From the NCBI GenBank assembly GCA_903826575.1, contig CAIKEU010000104.1:1-64000 (forward strand): a stretch of 64,000 nucleotides of DNA, in the 5' to 3' direction. The notes beneath the pieces were generated by a model that ran no database searches, had not been told where the DNA came from, and worked only from the letters and a program-made list of their open reading frames with translations. The DNA is from an uncultured bacterium (GTDB lineage: Bacteria > Actinomycetota > Actinomycetes > S36-B12 > CAIYMF01). The translations under genes were made by a program, and so were the position numbers. Below, one piece after another: positions 26,566 through 35,566 of the stretch (the stretch's first letter is position 1; each line of letters begins with the position of its first letter).

Positions 26566-27554
26566 CAGCTGCTCTCCCGGAATTCCGCGTGGCGAGCGAT
26601 GATGCCTCGAGCGATGGTGTTTACCACCAAGGTGATGGCGAAGAGCACCAGACCGCTAGCGATGAGGGCGGATAAGCCGATAGGCCCGGCTTCATTCCAT
26701 TTGAGGGCGATGTTCGCCGCGAAGGTGTTGCCACCAGGTTCGGTGATGTGCCAGTTAATGACGTTGGAGGCAGAAAGGATGAGCGCGACGGCGATCGTTT
26801 CACCGAGGGCCCGGCCGAGCCCGAGCATGGCTGCCGAAATCATTCCCGGCCGAGCAAAGGGGAACATCGCTTGGCGCACCATCTCCCAACGCGTGGCACC
26901 GAGGGCGAGTGAGGCTTCGATTGTTGATCGGGGTACTTGCGTGAGGACTTCCCGGCTTAGTGCAGAGATTGTCGGCAAGACCATGATGGCCAGTACGACG
27001 CCGGCGATCAGGATCGACTTCGAATATTGGTTCAAGTCGTTACGGAAAATCGGAATGAAGCCCAAGTAGTCGTTGAGCCACTGGCCCAGGCCCTCCATAT
27101 GCGGAGTCAGGAATGACAATCCCCACATGCCGAAGATGATCGACGGCACAGCTGCCAGCAAGTCCGTCACGAAGCCGAGAGTGGATGCCAATCGTCGGTC
27201 CGCGTACTGGGCGATGAACAGAGCAATCCCGATTCCGACGGGAACGCCTAAGACCATGGCGATGGCGGCGGTGAACAACGTGCCGAACGTGAGGGCGGCG
27301 ATGCCAAAGACGGGATTTGGCGTTTGGTCGGGGAACCAAGCGGAGGTTGTGAAGAAGTTGGCGGTGTTGGCCTGCAGTGACGGAATCGCACGCCAGATCA
27401 GGAAGATTCCAATTGCGCCGATAATCACCAAGATGGTTATGCCCGCGAATAGGGATACCCCGCGGAAAATGCGATCGCCACGACGCACGGCTTGCCCATG
27501 AATGCTTATGGGCTCAGCCGTACCCGCTGTCGCGGGCTCGACCGTGGTGCTCAT
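26565..27554 (-). CDS. pstC: phosphate ABC transporter permease PstC
   Basis: A 329-residue permease of the phosphate importer. One N-terminal helix (about 32-55) is followed by a periplasmic loop (FFTTSAWFPDQTPNPVFG, typical for PstC) and the core permease helices with EAA loop STIEASLALGATRWEMVRQAMFPFARPGMISA. It follows pstS across an 86-base gap holding a strong hairpin terminator, so the permease genes are probably transcribed less than pstS. Confidence 0.95.
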   Translation of the reverse strand: MSTTVEPATAGTAEPISIHGQAVRRGDRIFRGVSLFAGITILVIIGAIGIFLIWRAIPSLQANTANFFTTSAWFPDQTPNPVFGIAALTFGTLFTAAIAMVLGVPVGIGIALFIAQYADRRLASTLGFVTDLLAAVPSIIFGMWGLSFLTPHMEGLGQWLNDYLGFIPIFRNDLNQYSKSILIAGVVLAIMVLPTISALSREVLTQVPRSTIEASLALGATRWEMVRQAMFPFARPGMISAAMLGLGRALGETIAVALILSASNVINWHITEPGGNTFAANIALKWNEAGPIGLSALIASGLVLFAITLVVNTIARGIIARHAEFRESS

Positions 27555-27596
27555 CTGAAATGACCGCCTGATGTCGTGCTGTGGGTGGACAAAACT

Positions 27597-27630
27597 CTGG
27601 GGGTGGCGAGGTCAACCTCGCCACCCCCAG
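27597..27630 (-). terminator. intra-operon terminator/attenuator between pstS and pstC
   Basis: A perfect 15-base stem (CTGGGGGTGGCGAGG with its complement) and TCAA loop, followed on the minus strand by GAGTTTTG. It lies 10 bases after the pstS stop and before pstC on the same strand. A leaky terminator here would make the binding protein more abundant than the permease and ATPase. Confidence 0.75.
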
Positions 27631-27640
27631 AAAACCTACC

Positions 27641-28729
27641 TCAGGACGAGATCGCCGACACAGAGGTCCGGACCTTTGTCAGCAAGTCGCCGGTGATCGG
27701 CACGTAGCCGATGGCCGCCAGCTTGCCCTGACCCTCGTCACTCGAGGTGTACGTGAGCAGCGCCTTGGTCAATGGGACGTTGGCCGCGTCACCACCCTTT
27801 TCGCAGGTGATCTCGTAGGTGACTAGGACGATCGGGTAGCCAGTGGTAGTCGTGTAGTCGATCGACAGGGACAGATCGTTGCCGGTGCCCTTTACGGTCG
27901 CCGCGGCAATCGTGGACGCTGCGGTGTCGGACGAGGGGACGATTGCGCCGCCACCGTTGTCGACAGAGGCAACTGCCAACTTCGCGTTCTGTGCGAATGA
28001 CAGTTCCATGTATGCAATCGAGTTGGCAGTTGAGGTCACGGCGTTGGCCATGCCGTCTGAGCCCTTAGCACCCTGGCCACCGGGGGCCGCCCACTCCTTG
28101 CCGGAGTCGTAGGTCCACGCTGATGCTGCGGCGTTCTTGAGGTACTTGGTGAAGTTGTCCGTGGTGCCGGACGAGTCACTGCGGTGGAATGCGGCGATGG
28201 TGGCTGCCGGAAGGGTGACGCCTGGGTTTGCTGCAGCGATGGCCGGGTCATTCCACGTGGTGATCGTGTTGGCGAAGATGCCAGCGATGACGTTGGCTGG
28301 CAGCACCAGTGTGTCTACACCAGAAACGTTGTACGCCAAAACGATGGCGCCACCGACCATGGGGATGTCAATTGCCGGCCCTGCCGCACACATTGCGTCC
28401 GCCTTGGCGCGGTCAGCATCCTTGAGAGGTGAATCCGAACCAGCGAAAGCGGTCTGCTTGTTGATGAAGTCCTGGATACCGGCACCGGAGCCTGTTGCCT
28501 GGTAATCGATCGTGGCACCGGCACATCCGGTCTGGTAGGCGTTCACCCAGGCTGCCATGGCGTTCTTCTGCGCACTTGAGCCGGACGCCTTGATTGAGCC
28601 CGTCTGGCAGGGCTGGCCGGCAATTGTGCCGCCCGTAGAGCCGCTGCCACTGTCGGATCCGCACGCGGCTAGGGCAAGACCACCCAGCATGGCGATCGCG
28701 ACCACTCGCACCGTTCGTGAGATTGACAC
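27641..28729 (-). CDS. pstS: phosphate-binding lipoprotein PstS
   Basis: A 362-residue lipoprotein that captures phosphate outside the membrane. Signal peptide with lipobox LAAC (lipidated Cys23), then a Gly/Ser linker. SSAQKNAM near residue 49, AGSDSPLKD near 94 and HRSDSSGTTDNFTKYL near 181 are phosphate-binding loops of PstS. The GTG start follows GGAGGAAAC. It is preceded by a three-unit PHO-like box and followed by a terminator before pstC. Confidence 0.96.
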   Translation of the reverse strand: MSISRTVRVVAIAMLGGLALAACGSDSGSGSTGGTIAGQPCQTGSIKASGSSAQKNAMAAWVNAYQTGCAGATIDYQATGSGAGIQDFINKQTAFAGSDSPLKDADRAKADAMCAAGPAIDIPMVGGAIVLAYNVSGVDTLVLPANVIAGIFANTITTWNDPAIAAANPGVTLPAATIAAFHRSDSSGTTDNFTKYLKNAAASAWTYDSGKEWAAPGGQGAKGSDGMANAVTSTANSIAYMELSFAQNAKLAVASVDNGGGAIVPSSDTAASTIAAATVKGTGNDLSLSIDYTTTTGYPIVLVTYEITCEKGGDAANVPLTKALLTYTSSDEGQGKLAAIGYVPITGDLLTKVRTSVSAISS

Positions 28730-28799
28730 TTGTTTCCTCCAGCAAAGTCGTGTGTAAGACGACTTAAACCTACGAAGGGGATGGTACGGATGGGGTGCT

Positions 28800-28832
28800 T
28801 GAAAGTGAACAAAAGGTTAACAGATGCGGAAC
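28800..28832 (-). promoter_or_regulatory. PHO-type box (three 11-base direct repeats) upstream of pstS
   Basis: Reading toward pstS on the minus strand: GTTCCGCATCT, GTTAACCTTTT, GTTCACTTTCA. These three contiguous 11-base units resemble the GTTCACC direct repeats bound by PhoP/RegX3-type regulators in actinobacteria. A possible -10, TAGGTT, lies at 28772-28767. RegX3 itself is encoded at 55025-55705. The box lies 3 bases past the mutT1 stop. Confidence 0.65.
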
Positions 28833-28834
28833 GA

Positions 28835-29779
28835 TCAGATTTCTTCAGCTGCAGGCACAGGTCCACGTGTGTCTACCTGCACCAGCCGCTGCCGTTGATC
28901 GATATGGAGGACCAGGGCTGCGGAGGGCTTGAGCCGGGGGTCCGTCTCGACCGATCTTGCTTGCTTGTGGATCTTGAGTTCTTGGCTAAGTGCTCGGGTC
29001 ACGGCAGGGAGTACGGGTCGATGGGTGCACCAGACCGCGGCCCCTTCGTAGCGCAGTAGTTCCTGGACACAGCGATAGGTTGCGTCCGGATCGTCTCGGA
29101 AGCCCTCTTCGCTGAGCTCATGCTGGTGCTGTACGGAGAGGCCTGACACGGCAGCGAATGGTGCGACGGTTGCCTTACAGCGATCCGCATCTGATGAAAC
29201 GATTGCAGCCAGTCCGTAACACGAGAGTACGGATGCCAATTCGGCCGCTTGGTGGTCGCCGGCGGCGTTGAGTGGGCGCGCACTGTCGTCATCTGCTCGG
29301 TGGTCTCCGGAGTCCTGCCAGACTGCGCGTTTCACCGCTTCGGCGTGACGCAACACGATCAACGGGCGGGTTTCCGGATAGGACAAGGCTAACTCGACTA
29401 GTTCCCGATCGTCCGGATAAGTGAGGCGGTCCTGCGCCTGATCGACATCGATCCACTGAACATCATCGACTTCGTCGTCAGCCTCATGTACGTCATGTTC
29501 GAGAACGGTGGCACGCCAGTACAAAACTCGCTTGGGATGCCCCTCGACCTCATACTCGCGGGTCCCCAAGAAGGGACCGAGGGCACACCGGACGCCGGTT
29601 TCCTCCAGTACTTCGCGAACGGCTGCTACATCGTGGGCTTCGCCTGACTCGAGTTTTCCCTTGGGTAGGGACCAGTCACTTCGGTGCGGTCGATGCACCA
29701 CTAAGACGTGCTCTCGCTCATTGATTATTGAGATAACAACTGCGCCCGCCGCATGAATTAGGTCAGGGCTCGATGTCAT
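28835..29779 (-). CDS. mutT1: NUDIX hydrolase fused to histidine phosphatase (MutT1-like)
   Basis: A 314-residue two-domain protein. The N-terminal NUDIX domain has the box beginning GKLESGEAHDVAAVREVLEETG (about 40-61). The C-terminal histidine-phosphatase domain starts at LIVLRHAEA (about 145). This is the mycobacterial MutT1 layout, which removes oxidised guanine nucleotides or diadenosine polyphosphates, and it neighbours ppk1 in M. tuberculosis too (Rv2984-Rv2985). The ATG at 29779 fits the domain edge and has AAGGG upstream; the longer frame overlaps ppk. Confidence 0.88.
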   Translation of the reverse strand: MTSSPDLIHAAGAVVISIINEREHVLVVHRPHRSDWSLPKGKLESGEAHDVAAVREVLEETGVRCALGPFLGTREYEVEGHPKRVLYWRATVLEHDVHEADDEVDDVQWIDVDQAQDRLTYPDDRELVELALSYPETRPLIVLRHAEAVKRAVWQDSGDHRADDDSARPLNAAGDHQAAELASVLSCYGLAAIVSSDADRCKATVAPFAAVSGLSVQHQHELSEEGFRDDPDATYRCVQELLRYEGAAVWCTHRPVLPAVTRALSQELKIHKQARSVETDPRLKPSAALVLHIDQRQRLVQVDTRGPVPAAEEI

Positions 29780-29810
29780 TTCGATGAACCCTTCGCGATC
29801 AGCAGAGTTG

Positions 29811-31916
29811 TCATGAAACGGTGCCAAGTCGACGCACTTGCCGGGCAATGAGTACTGCTTGGATATCCCGCAACGGCTGACCATCGTGGCTTAGGTGGAC
29901 CCGAACCCATTCACCATCGGAGCCAAGATGCCAGCTTGCTGTGCCGGGATCGAAGGCTAGGTCGATGAGCTCTGACAATTTGCGAACGTGACGGGAGTTG
30001 CCAAGGCGAGCGAGCACTTCGATGCGTCGATCCAAATTACGATGCATCAGATCTGCCGACCCGATCCAAACTTCACGGGTTCCACCGTTGGAGAATTCGT
30101 AGACCCGTGAATGCTCTAGGAATCGGCCGAGTGTGCTTCGAACACGGATGTTCTCGCTCAGTCCAGGAACTCCGGGTCGTATGGCGCAGATGCCGCGGAC
30201 CCAAATGTCGATGGACACACCGGCTTGCGACGCTCTGTACAGGGCATCAAGCGTGACCTCGTCAACGATTGAGTTGCACTTGATGCGCACACCTGCGGGT
30301 CGTCCGTTTTGGTGGTGATCGATCTCGCGTTCAATACGTTCAATGAGTCCGGATCGGACTGAGTTTGGGGCAACCAAAAGCCGCTGGAATTCCGATTCCA
30401 TCGAGTAACCGGACAGCACGTTAAACAGGCGTGCGACATCTGCACAGACTTCGTCGTCTGTGGTGAGAAGGCCAACATCTTCGTAAAGGCGTGCGGTCTT
30501 CGGATGGTAGTTGCCCGTTCCAAGGTGAACGTATCGCCGCAACTGATCTCCATCGTCACGAACCACCATGGAGAGCTTGCAGTGGGTTTTCAGGCCGACG
30601 AGTCCGTAAACAACGTGGCAACCCGCCTGTTCGAGTTTGCGAGCCCAGTCGATGTTGGCTTGCTCGTCGAAGCGGGCCTTAATTTCGACGATGGCGAGCA
30701 CCTGCTTGCCCGCTTCGGCCGCAGCGACAAGCGCATCGATGATGGGTGAGTCACCACTCGTCCGATACAGGGTTTGCTTGATAGCCAACACCTTTGGATC
30801 GGTCGCGGCTTGTTCGAGGAATCGTTGGACGCTCGTGCTGAAGGAGTCGTAAGGGTGGTGAAGAAGAATCTCGTGATCGCGCATTGCCTCTAGAACATCC
30901 GGTGGCGATGACGATTCGATGTCGGAGATTTCGCGGCTGGTGCGCGGTAGAAACGCATCGAACTTCAAATCATCGCGTGGAAGTCCGGCCAATGCCCACA
31001 GCGCGGTCAGGTCAAGAATCCCTGGAATATGCATGACCTCGTTCGAGCCGATGCCTAACTCGCGTTCGAGCAGGTCCATCACATAGGGATCGATCGTTTG
31101 CTCAACTTCGAGGCGAACCGGTGGCCCGAATCGGCGTCGCATAAGTTCGCGCTCAAGGGCGAGAAGCAGGTTCTCAGCGTCATCCTCTTCGACCTCGAGG
31201 TCTTCGTTGCGGGTCACCCGGAAAATGTGGTGCTGAAGGATCTCCATACCTGGAAAAAGCTCGCTGAGGTGCGCGGCAATGATGTCCTCGAGTGCCACGA
31301 AACGAGATGACCCGACCGGAACGAGTCGCTGAAGAATCGGCGGGACTTTCACCCTGGCAAAAAGTTCCATTCCCGTTGTCGGATTACGTACCACCACCGC
31401 CAGGTTTAACGACAGTCCGCTGATGTACGGAAATGGGTGGGCCGGATCCACTGCAAGAGGAGTAAGTACCGGGAACACTTTGTCGAGGAAGAACTGTCCG
31501 AGCGCAACCCGTTCAGCGTCAGTGGTGTCATCCCAGCGGAGAATGTGGATCCCCTGCTCGGCTAATAGTGGCTGCAGGTCGTTCTGCAGGACCGATGCCT
31601 GCCGATCCATGAGTTCGGCAGTGCGGGCGTAGATTCCGTCGAGAAGATCCCGAGGTAGGAAACCACTGGGCGACTTAACCGCGATCCCCGTTGCGATTCG
31701 GCGTTTGAGGCCGGCAACGCGGACCATGAAGAATTCGTCGAGATTGCTGGCAAAGATCGCCAGGAACTTGGTTCGCTCGAGCAGAGGTAATTCCGTGTCT
31801 TCAGCAAGTTCAAGGACGCGTTCGTTGAAGGCTAGCCACGACAACTCGCGGTCAAGGTAGCGATCGTCCGGTAATGGGACGTCGCTGTGTTCGGGCCTTA
31901 AAACCTGCGAGGACAT
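29811..31916 (-). CDS. ppk1: polyphosphate kinase 1
   Basis: A 701-residue PPK1 that reversibly polymerises ATP gamma-phosphate into polyphosphate. Domains in order: N-terminal helical domain ([16 protein letters not shown]), head domain, and two PLD-like catalytic domains. [22 protein letters not shown] holds the autophosphorylated histidine; [14 protein letters not shown] and [13 protein letters not shown] are conserved. It stands 31 bases before mutT1 and near the pst operon, in line with phosphate storage. No clear ribosome site precedes the ATG. Confidence 0.96.
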   Translation of the reverse strand: MSSQVLRPEHSDVPLPDDRYLDRELSWLAFNERVLELAEDTELPLLERTKFLAIFASNLDEFFMVRVAGLKRRIATGIAVKSPSGFLPRDLLDGIYARTAELMDRQASVLQNDLQPLLAEQGIHILRWDDTTDAERVALGQFFLDKVFPVLTPLAVDPAHPFPYISGLSLNLAVVVRNPTTGMELFARVKVPPILQRLVPVGSSRFVALEDIIAAHLSELFPGMEILQHHIFRVTRNEDLEVEEDDAENLLLALERELMRRRFGPPVRLEVEQTIDPYVMDLLERELGIGSNEVMHIPGILDLTALWALAGLPRDDLKFDAFLPRTSREISDIESSSPPDVLEAMRDHEILLHHPYDSFSTSVQRFLEQAATDPKVLAIKQTLYRTSGDSPIIDALVAAAEAGKQVLAIVEIKARFDEQANIDWARKLEQAGCHVVYGLVGLKTHCKLSMVVRDDGDQLRRYVHLGTGNYHPKTARLYEDVGLLTTDDEVCADVARLFNVLSGYSMESEFQRLLVAPNSVRSGLIERIEREIDHHQNGRPAGVRIKCNSIVDEVTLDALYRASQAGVSIDIWVRGICAIRPGVPGLSENIRVRSTLGRFLEHSRVYEFSNGGTREVWIGSADLMHRNLDRRIEVLARLGNSRHVRKLSELIDLAFDPGTASWHLGSDGEWVRVHLSHDGQPLRDIQAVLIARQVRRLGTVS

Positions 31917-31991
31917 AGGTACAGAGTGCCAGATGTTGGTGAACGATCGAGGGGTTGCTCCATCAACTGGGTGCGGAGTTGACTCTTTCGG

Positions 31992-33023
31992 CTATTTCGT
32001 CGGCGCTGGAGAACCCGAGGTGAATTCCACGTCGACGTCCCAGACGCTGAAGCCCAGGCTCTCGTACAGTCCGACGGCGGACACATTCTGGGCGTCCACA
32101 TAGAGCATGACGTCGGGTAGCCCAAGCCGGCGCAGGTGGCCAAGACCTACCAAAGTCAGGGCCCGGCCAAGTCCCTGGCCGTGGTGGTCGGGATCGATCC
32201 CCACGACGTAGACCTCACCTATGGGGTCGTGCGCGTGGACCACCTCACCAACCTTATCGTGGTGTTCGTGCTCGGGCTCGTCATCGTGGTCATGGTGGTG
32301 ATCTGCAGCCCCGTGGACCTTAGTCCAGTGGAATCCGACGATGTGTTCATCACCCTCGGCGTTGTTTTCAATTGCTAGGAAGAAACCGGCCGGATCAAAC
32401 CAAGGTTCGCGCATCCGCACATCAAGATCTGCTTGTGTCCAACCTGCCTGATCGGGTAAATCGGCGAATGCCCGAGCATTGAGATCGAGCCACTCCTGAT
32501 CGTCGAGGCCGGGCAGGAAGGTGCGTACGTGCGTGCGCTCGGGCCACGAAGGCTCGGGGATGTCCTGCGATAGTGCTCGCCGCATCCGCAGCAGAGTGCG
32601 GGTGCGTTCAAAGCCAAGTGACGCAGCCAACGCCGCGGCATTGCTCTGGCCACCGTGGGCCCACAGTCGTAGCCGGTCGTCCGGGGCCTCAGCGCGAAGA
32701 TGCTCAACAAGCCCTTGGCCTATTCCTCGACGGCGCGCCTGCGGTGCGACGGCAAGTTCAGCACTTGAACCGGCCAGCTGATCGGTGACGTCTAAATGAC
32801 CGTAGCCAACGAGTTGTTCGTCGATTCGTGCCAATATGTGGCGCACATCGCTGTCGCCCCCGTATTGAAGGTGCAGCAAGACATGTTCGGAAAGTGGGCC
32901 GATCCCATCTGCGGTGGTGACTGCTTCAACGAGTTGCTGAACCTCAGTCATCTCGGTGGCGCTGAGTCGTCGACGGGCCACCCATGAAATGGCGGACTGG
33001 TCGAACTCAGTGGGGATATGCAC
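31992..33023 (-). CDS. mshD: mycothiol synthase (MshD), with a histidine-rich insertion
   Basis: A 343-residue double-GNAT acetyltransferase catalysing the last step of mycothiol synthesis, acetylation of Cys-GlcN-Ins. Acetyl-CoA loops are VAPQARRRGIGQGLVEHL in the first domain (about 91-108) and DPDHHGQGLGRALT in the second (about 277-290). Residues 237-266 (bases 32226-32315) form an extra Asp/Glu/His-rich stretch with 11 histidines inside the second domain. The GTG start has TATCGT ending 6 bases upstream, a leaderless layout. It lies just downstream of glnR, as in M. tuberculosis (Rv0818-Rv0819). Confidence 0.9.
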   Translation of the reverse strand: MHIPTEFDQSAISWVARRRLSATEMTEVQQLVEAVTTADGIGPLSEHVLLHLQYGGDSDVRHILARIDEQLVGYGHLDVTDQLAGSSAELAVAPQARRRGIGQGLVEHLRAEAPDDRLRLWAHGGQSNAAALAASLGFERTRTLLRMRRALSQDIPEPSWPERTHVRTFLPGLDDQEWLDLNARAFADLPDQAGWTQADLDVRMREPWFDPAGFFLAIENNAEGDEHIVGFHWTKVHGAADHHHDHDDEPEHEHHDKVGEVVHAHDPIGEVYVVGIDPDHHGQGLGRALTLVGLGHLRRLGLPDVMLYVDAQNVSAVGLYESLGFSVWDVDVEFTSGSPAPTK

Positions 33024-33029
33024 GTCTCT

Positions 33030-33035
33030 ACGATA
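33030..33035 (-). promoter_or_regulatory. leaderless -10 element of mshD
   Basis: TATCGT on the minus strand ends exactly 6 bases before the mshD GTG (33023). There is no Shine-Dalgarno sequence in between, so the transcript probably begins at the start codon. Confidence 0.45.
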
Positions 33036-33068
33036 GGACGCCTAATTAGCCACAGCGGCGGTGGGCGG

Positions 33069-33779
33069 CTAGACCGATACTTCCGCGTCTATATCTTCCG
33101 AGCGCGGCGGATGTGCAACGAAGCGGTACCCGACGTTCCGGACGGTGCCGATCATGGCCTCATGTTCTGGTCCTAACTTGGCGCGCAGGCGACGGACGTG
33201 CACATCCACGGTGCGCGTACCTCCGAAGTAGTCGTATCCCCAGACCTCTTGCAGAAGTTGAGCTCGACTGAAGACTCGGCCGGGATGCTGCACCAGGAAC
33301 TTTAGAAGTTCGAACTCTTTGAACGTCAGATCGAGGATGCGACCGTTCACCTTTGCCATGTAGGTGGCCTCGTCGATGCTTACATCGCCGCTTCGGATTT
33401 CATCGGGGCCGTCATTTTCAACATCTCGCGAAAGCCTTCCGATCGCAAGTCGAAGCCGAGCATCAAGTTCCGCGGGTCCAGCGGTGTCCAAGATGACCTC
33501 GTCGATACCCCACTCGACGTTGATTGCCACCAATGCGCCTTCAGTGGTAATCAGAATTACCGGCTCATTAACTCCGGTCGTGCGTAGGAGTCGGGTGAAG
33601 GACTTGACTGCGGGAAGTTCACGTCGCCCATCAACCAAAATCGCGTCGCATGCCGGTGCGTCAATCAGGGCGATTGCCTCAGCGGGCATCACGCGAACAG
33701 AGTGGTTGAGCAATCCTAATGCGGGCAAGATTTCTGCTGAGGGCACCAAGGCATTTGTAAGTAGCAGGAGAGAAAACAT
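33069..33779 (-). CDS. glnR: GlnR-type orphan response regulator
   Basis: A 236-residue OmpR-fold regulator. The N-terminal receiver is atypical ([30 protein letters not shown] in place of the usual DxxMP), and the C-terminal winged helix is complete ([44 protein letters not shown]). This matches GlnR, the global nitrogen regulator of actinobacteria. The ATG at 33779 follows AAGGGGG by 5 bases. The neighbouring mshD supports the assignment by synteny with mycobacteria. Confidence 0.9.
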   Translation of the reverse strand: MFSLLLLTNALVPSAEILPALGLLNHSVRVMPAEAIALIDAPACDAILVDGRRELPAVKSFTRLLRTTGVNEPVILITTEGALVAINVEWGIDEVILDTAGPAELDARLRLAIGRLSRDVENDGPDEIRSGDVSIDEATYMAKVNGRILDLTFKEFELLKFLVQHPGRVFSRAQLLQEVWGYDYFGGTRTVDVHVRRLRAKLGPEHEAMIGTVRNVGYRFVAHPPRSEDIDAEVSV

Positions 33780-33887
33780 TGGCCCCCTTTCCACGCTGCT
33801 CGGTCTTCGGCTGGCCGTCGTCTCATTAAGCACGAAAGGACCCGGTGGCCTCATTGCCGCGGATCCTTAAGGGGTAACAATAGCCTC

Positions 33888-34769
33888 ATGGACCTCCGGC
33901 CGTCACGTCGACCCTCTGATGAGGCAACTTCCCTCGAGCCATGGCTGCGCAAGACTCTCCTTACCGCCGATGGTGAGCGGATTTCGGCCGTGTGCGACCC
34001 CTGGATCCGTACGGGCGACGTACCTAACGATCGGCCTGTGTTTGTCGTCTCACACGGGTTTACCGGGAGTTGGTCCATTGGTGACAACCGTCGTATCGCG
34101 GCTGCTCTCGCTGCGCACGGTGCTGTTGTTTCTCTGGATCACCGAGGACATGCTGAGTCAACCGGCGAGTGCACCCTCGGCAGTACTGAACCGCAAGACA
34201 TCGATGCTGCGATTGATTGGGCACATTGGCTGGGCGCGCCCACAGTGATCACTGTGGGGTTTTCGATGGGCGGTTCGATTGTGCTGCGACATGCTGCATG
34301 TGCCGATGTGGGGCGCAAGCCGGTGGCAGTGGTGTCGGTGTCGTCGGCAGGATTTTGGTTTTATCAAGGTACACAACCGATGCGACTTCTACACCGTGCA
34401 GTTTTTTCCCCTGTTGGACGGACTCTGCTTCGTAACGGTTTTGGAACTCGGGTAAATCCCAATGAGTGGCAGGAGCCGTACCCGCTGGATCCGAGTGGGG
34501 CCGCCGCGTTGATCGCGCCGACACCCTTACTGATTGTGCACGGGCGTCAAGACACGTACTTTCCAGTCGAGCATGCTGAGTCGATCAAAGCCGCAGCCTC
34601 GCGTGGCGCGGTCGAACGAGGCGCGATCGATAACACCGAGTTGTGGATTCTCGACGAGTTCGCACACGCGGAATCTGCGACGTCGGCTGAGCTTGCTGAT
34701 CGGATTGGCGCCTGGGCGATGGCTGCCGCCCTCACGTCGGGGGAACAGATCAGCGGGACCGAGGGTTAG
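33888..34769 (+). CDS. alpha/beta hydrolase
   Basis: A 293-residue alpha/beta-hydrolase. The oxyanion-hole strand is VVSHGFTGSWS (about 53-63), the nucleophile elbow is VGFSMGGSI (about 124-132, Ser126), and VHGRQDTYFPVEHA holds the acid and FAHAES the catalytic histidine. There is no signal peptide. It probably acts as a carboxylesterase or lipase-like enzyme in the cytoplasm. It diverges from glnR and is followed after 7 bases by a thioredoxin gene. Confidence 0.82.
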   Translation: MDLRPSRRPSDEATSLEPWLRKTLLTADGERISAVCDPWIRTGDVPNDRPVFVVSHGFTGSWSIGDNRRIAAALAAHGAVVSLDHRGHAESTGECTLGSTEPQDIDAAIDWAHWLGAPTVITVGFSMGGSIVLRHAACADVGRKPVAVVSVSSAGFWFYQGTQPMRLLHRAVFSPVGRTLLRNGFGTRVNPNEWQEPYPLDPSGAAALIAPTPLLIVHGRQDTYFPVEHAESIKAAASRGAVERGAIDNTELWILDEFAHAESATSAELADRIGAWAMAAALTSGEQISGTEG

Positions 34770-34776
34770 TCACCAC

Positions 34777-35277
34777 ATGACAGGTTTACTTGTGTTGCTT
34801 GCGGTCCTCTTGGGGGCGAGCGCGTTCGGGGTGTATCGACGGCGAGTGGATGGGCAGTTGCGGCAGGTATCCCGTGAACGGCCCGACGAGCCAACTGAGA
34901 TCCCTGCCTTGGTTGAAGGCTCCGTGGCCGTAGTCGGGGCTCCGGATGGGCCACAGGTGCCACATCATCGTGAGCACCTGACGTCTGCCGATATTGGTGC
35001 AGAATTGGGTTCGTCTGCCACGGTCGTCCAATTTAGTTCTGCGTTCTGTGCCCCATGTCGAACCACTCGCGTTGTGCTTGATGAAGTGAGCGGAATGATT
35101 CCCGGCGTTGCCCACGTTGAAATAGATGCCGAAGCTCACCTCGACCTTGTTCGCCGTCTTGATATTCGACGCACGCCGACCGTCTTGATTCTCGACGCAG
35201 CTGGTGACGTTCGCGTGCGTGCGGCCGGGGCGCCGCGCAAGGCCGACGTCATTGCGGCCCTTGGTACGTTGATGTGA
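34777..35277 (+). CDS. membrane-anchored thioredoxin-like protein
   Basis: A 166-residue protein with one N-terminal membrane segment (residues 3-20) and a thioredoxin domain with active site FCAPCRTT (Cys91, Cys94) and the cis-proline region RRTPTVLIL. It is likely tail-in and faces whichever side its short basic RRR stop-transfer dictates (cytoplasm by the positive-inside rule). In M. tuberculosis a thioredoxin (ThiX, Rv0816c) also sits beside the cysA2-sseC2 pair, so a role in sulfur transfer is likely. The ATG at 34777 was chosen; the frame upstream overlaps the hydrolase. Confidence 0.85.
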   Translation: MTGLLVLLAVLLGASAFGVYRRRVDGQLRQVSRERPDEPTEIPALVEGSVAVVGAPDGPQVPHHREHLTSADIGAELGSSATVVQFSSAFCAPCRTTRVVLDEVSGMIPGVAHVEIDAEAHLDLVRRLDIRRTPTVLILDAAGDVRVRAAGAPRKADVIAALGTLM

Positions 35278-35380
35278 CCCGACGGTGCCGCGTCTTTCAC
35301 TCGCAAAGTTGATGCTGGAAAACCGCTATTGCGAAGCGCTCGCAGTTAGGAAATTATCGTCTCACTATGTGGACGTGTGG

Positions 35381-35401
35381 CTGTAATCCCAATGATTACA
35401 G
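35381..35401. promoter_or_regulatory. candidate operator for the sulfur operon
   Basis: CTGTAATC-CCAAT-GATTACAG is a perfect 8+8 inverted repeat ending 2 bases before the TATTCT -10 element of the polycysteine leader. A protein bound here would cover the -35 to -10 spacer. The regulator is not in evidence. Confidence 0.5.
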
Positions 35402-35402
35402 T

Positions 35403-35408
35403 TATTCT
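35403..35408 (+). promoter_or_regulatory. leaderless -10 element of the polycysteine leader
   Basis: TATTCT ends 6 bases before the ATG at 35415, so transcription should start at or next to the A of the start codon. Confidence 0.55.
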
Positions 35409-35414
35409 CGTTTC

Positions 35415-35492
35415 ATGCAGTCAGTGGATCTCATCAAGCGTCGGGCAGTTGATTTCTGCCGCGTTTCGTCCTGCTGCTGTCGACTCTCCTGA
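35415..35492 (+). CDS. 25-residue polycysteine leader peptide (cysteine attenuator sORF)
   Basis: A 26-codon ORF, too short for usual gene finders, encoding MQSVDLIKRRAVDFCRVSSC then CCRLS, with Cys at 15, 20, 21 and 22. The basic VKRR-type core followed by consecutive cysteines is the pattern of leaderless polycysteine leaders reported as cysteine-responsive attenuators upstream of sulfur genes in mycobacteria. The promoter layout is leaderless. Its last codons contain TCTCCT (35485-35490), complementary to AGGAGA (35557-35562), the ribosome site of the next gene. A ribosome slowed at the Cys codons (35472-35480) would mask this anti-SD and free downstream translation. Confidence 0.8.
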   Translation: MQSVDLIKRRAVDFCRVSSCCCRLS

Positions 35493-35493
35493 C

Positions 35494-35562
35494 TAGACCC
35501 GTGCGCTTAGGTGCGTAGTGAGGTCTGGACTCCGCACCCGTTCAGTGCACAGACCTAGGAGA
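35494..35562 (+). promoter_or_regulatory. attenuator leader RNA with alternative pairings
   Basis: After the leader stop, TAGACC (35494-35499) can pair with GGTCTG (35522-35527), while AGGTCTG (35521-35527) can instead pair with CAGACCT (35550-35556), which abuts the AGGAG ribosome site. GGTGCG (35510-35515) with CGCACC (35533-35538) is a further exclusive hairpin. Such competing stems fit translational attenuation. No T-run follows, so transcription termination is less likely. Confidence 0.55.
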
Positions 35563-35566
35563 CGTC

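Noticed and set aside
28745-28765. Hairpin AAGTCGT/ACGACTT in the pstS leader as a riboswitch or attenuator
   Set aside because: A 7-base stem only, and the likely transcription start near 28760 would cut through it.
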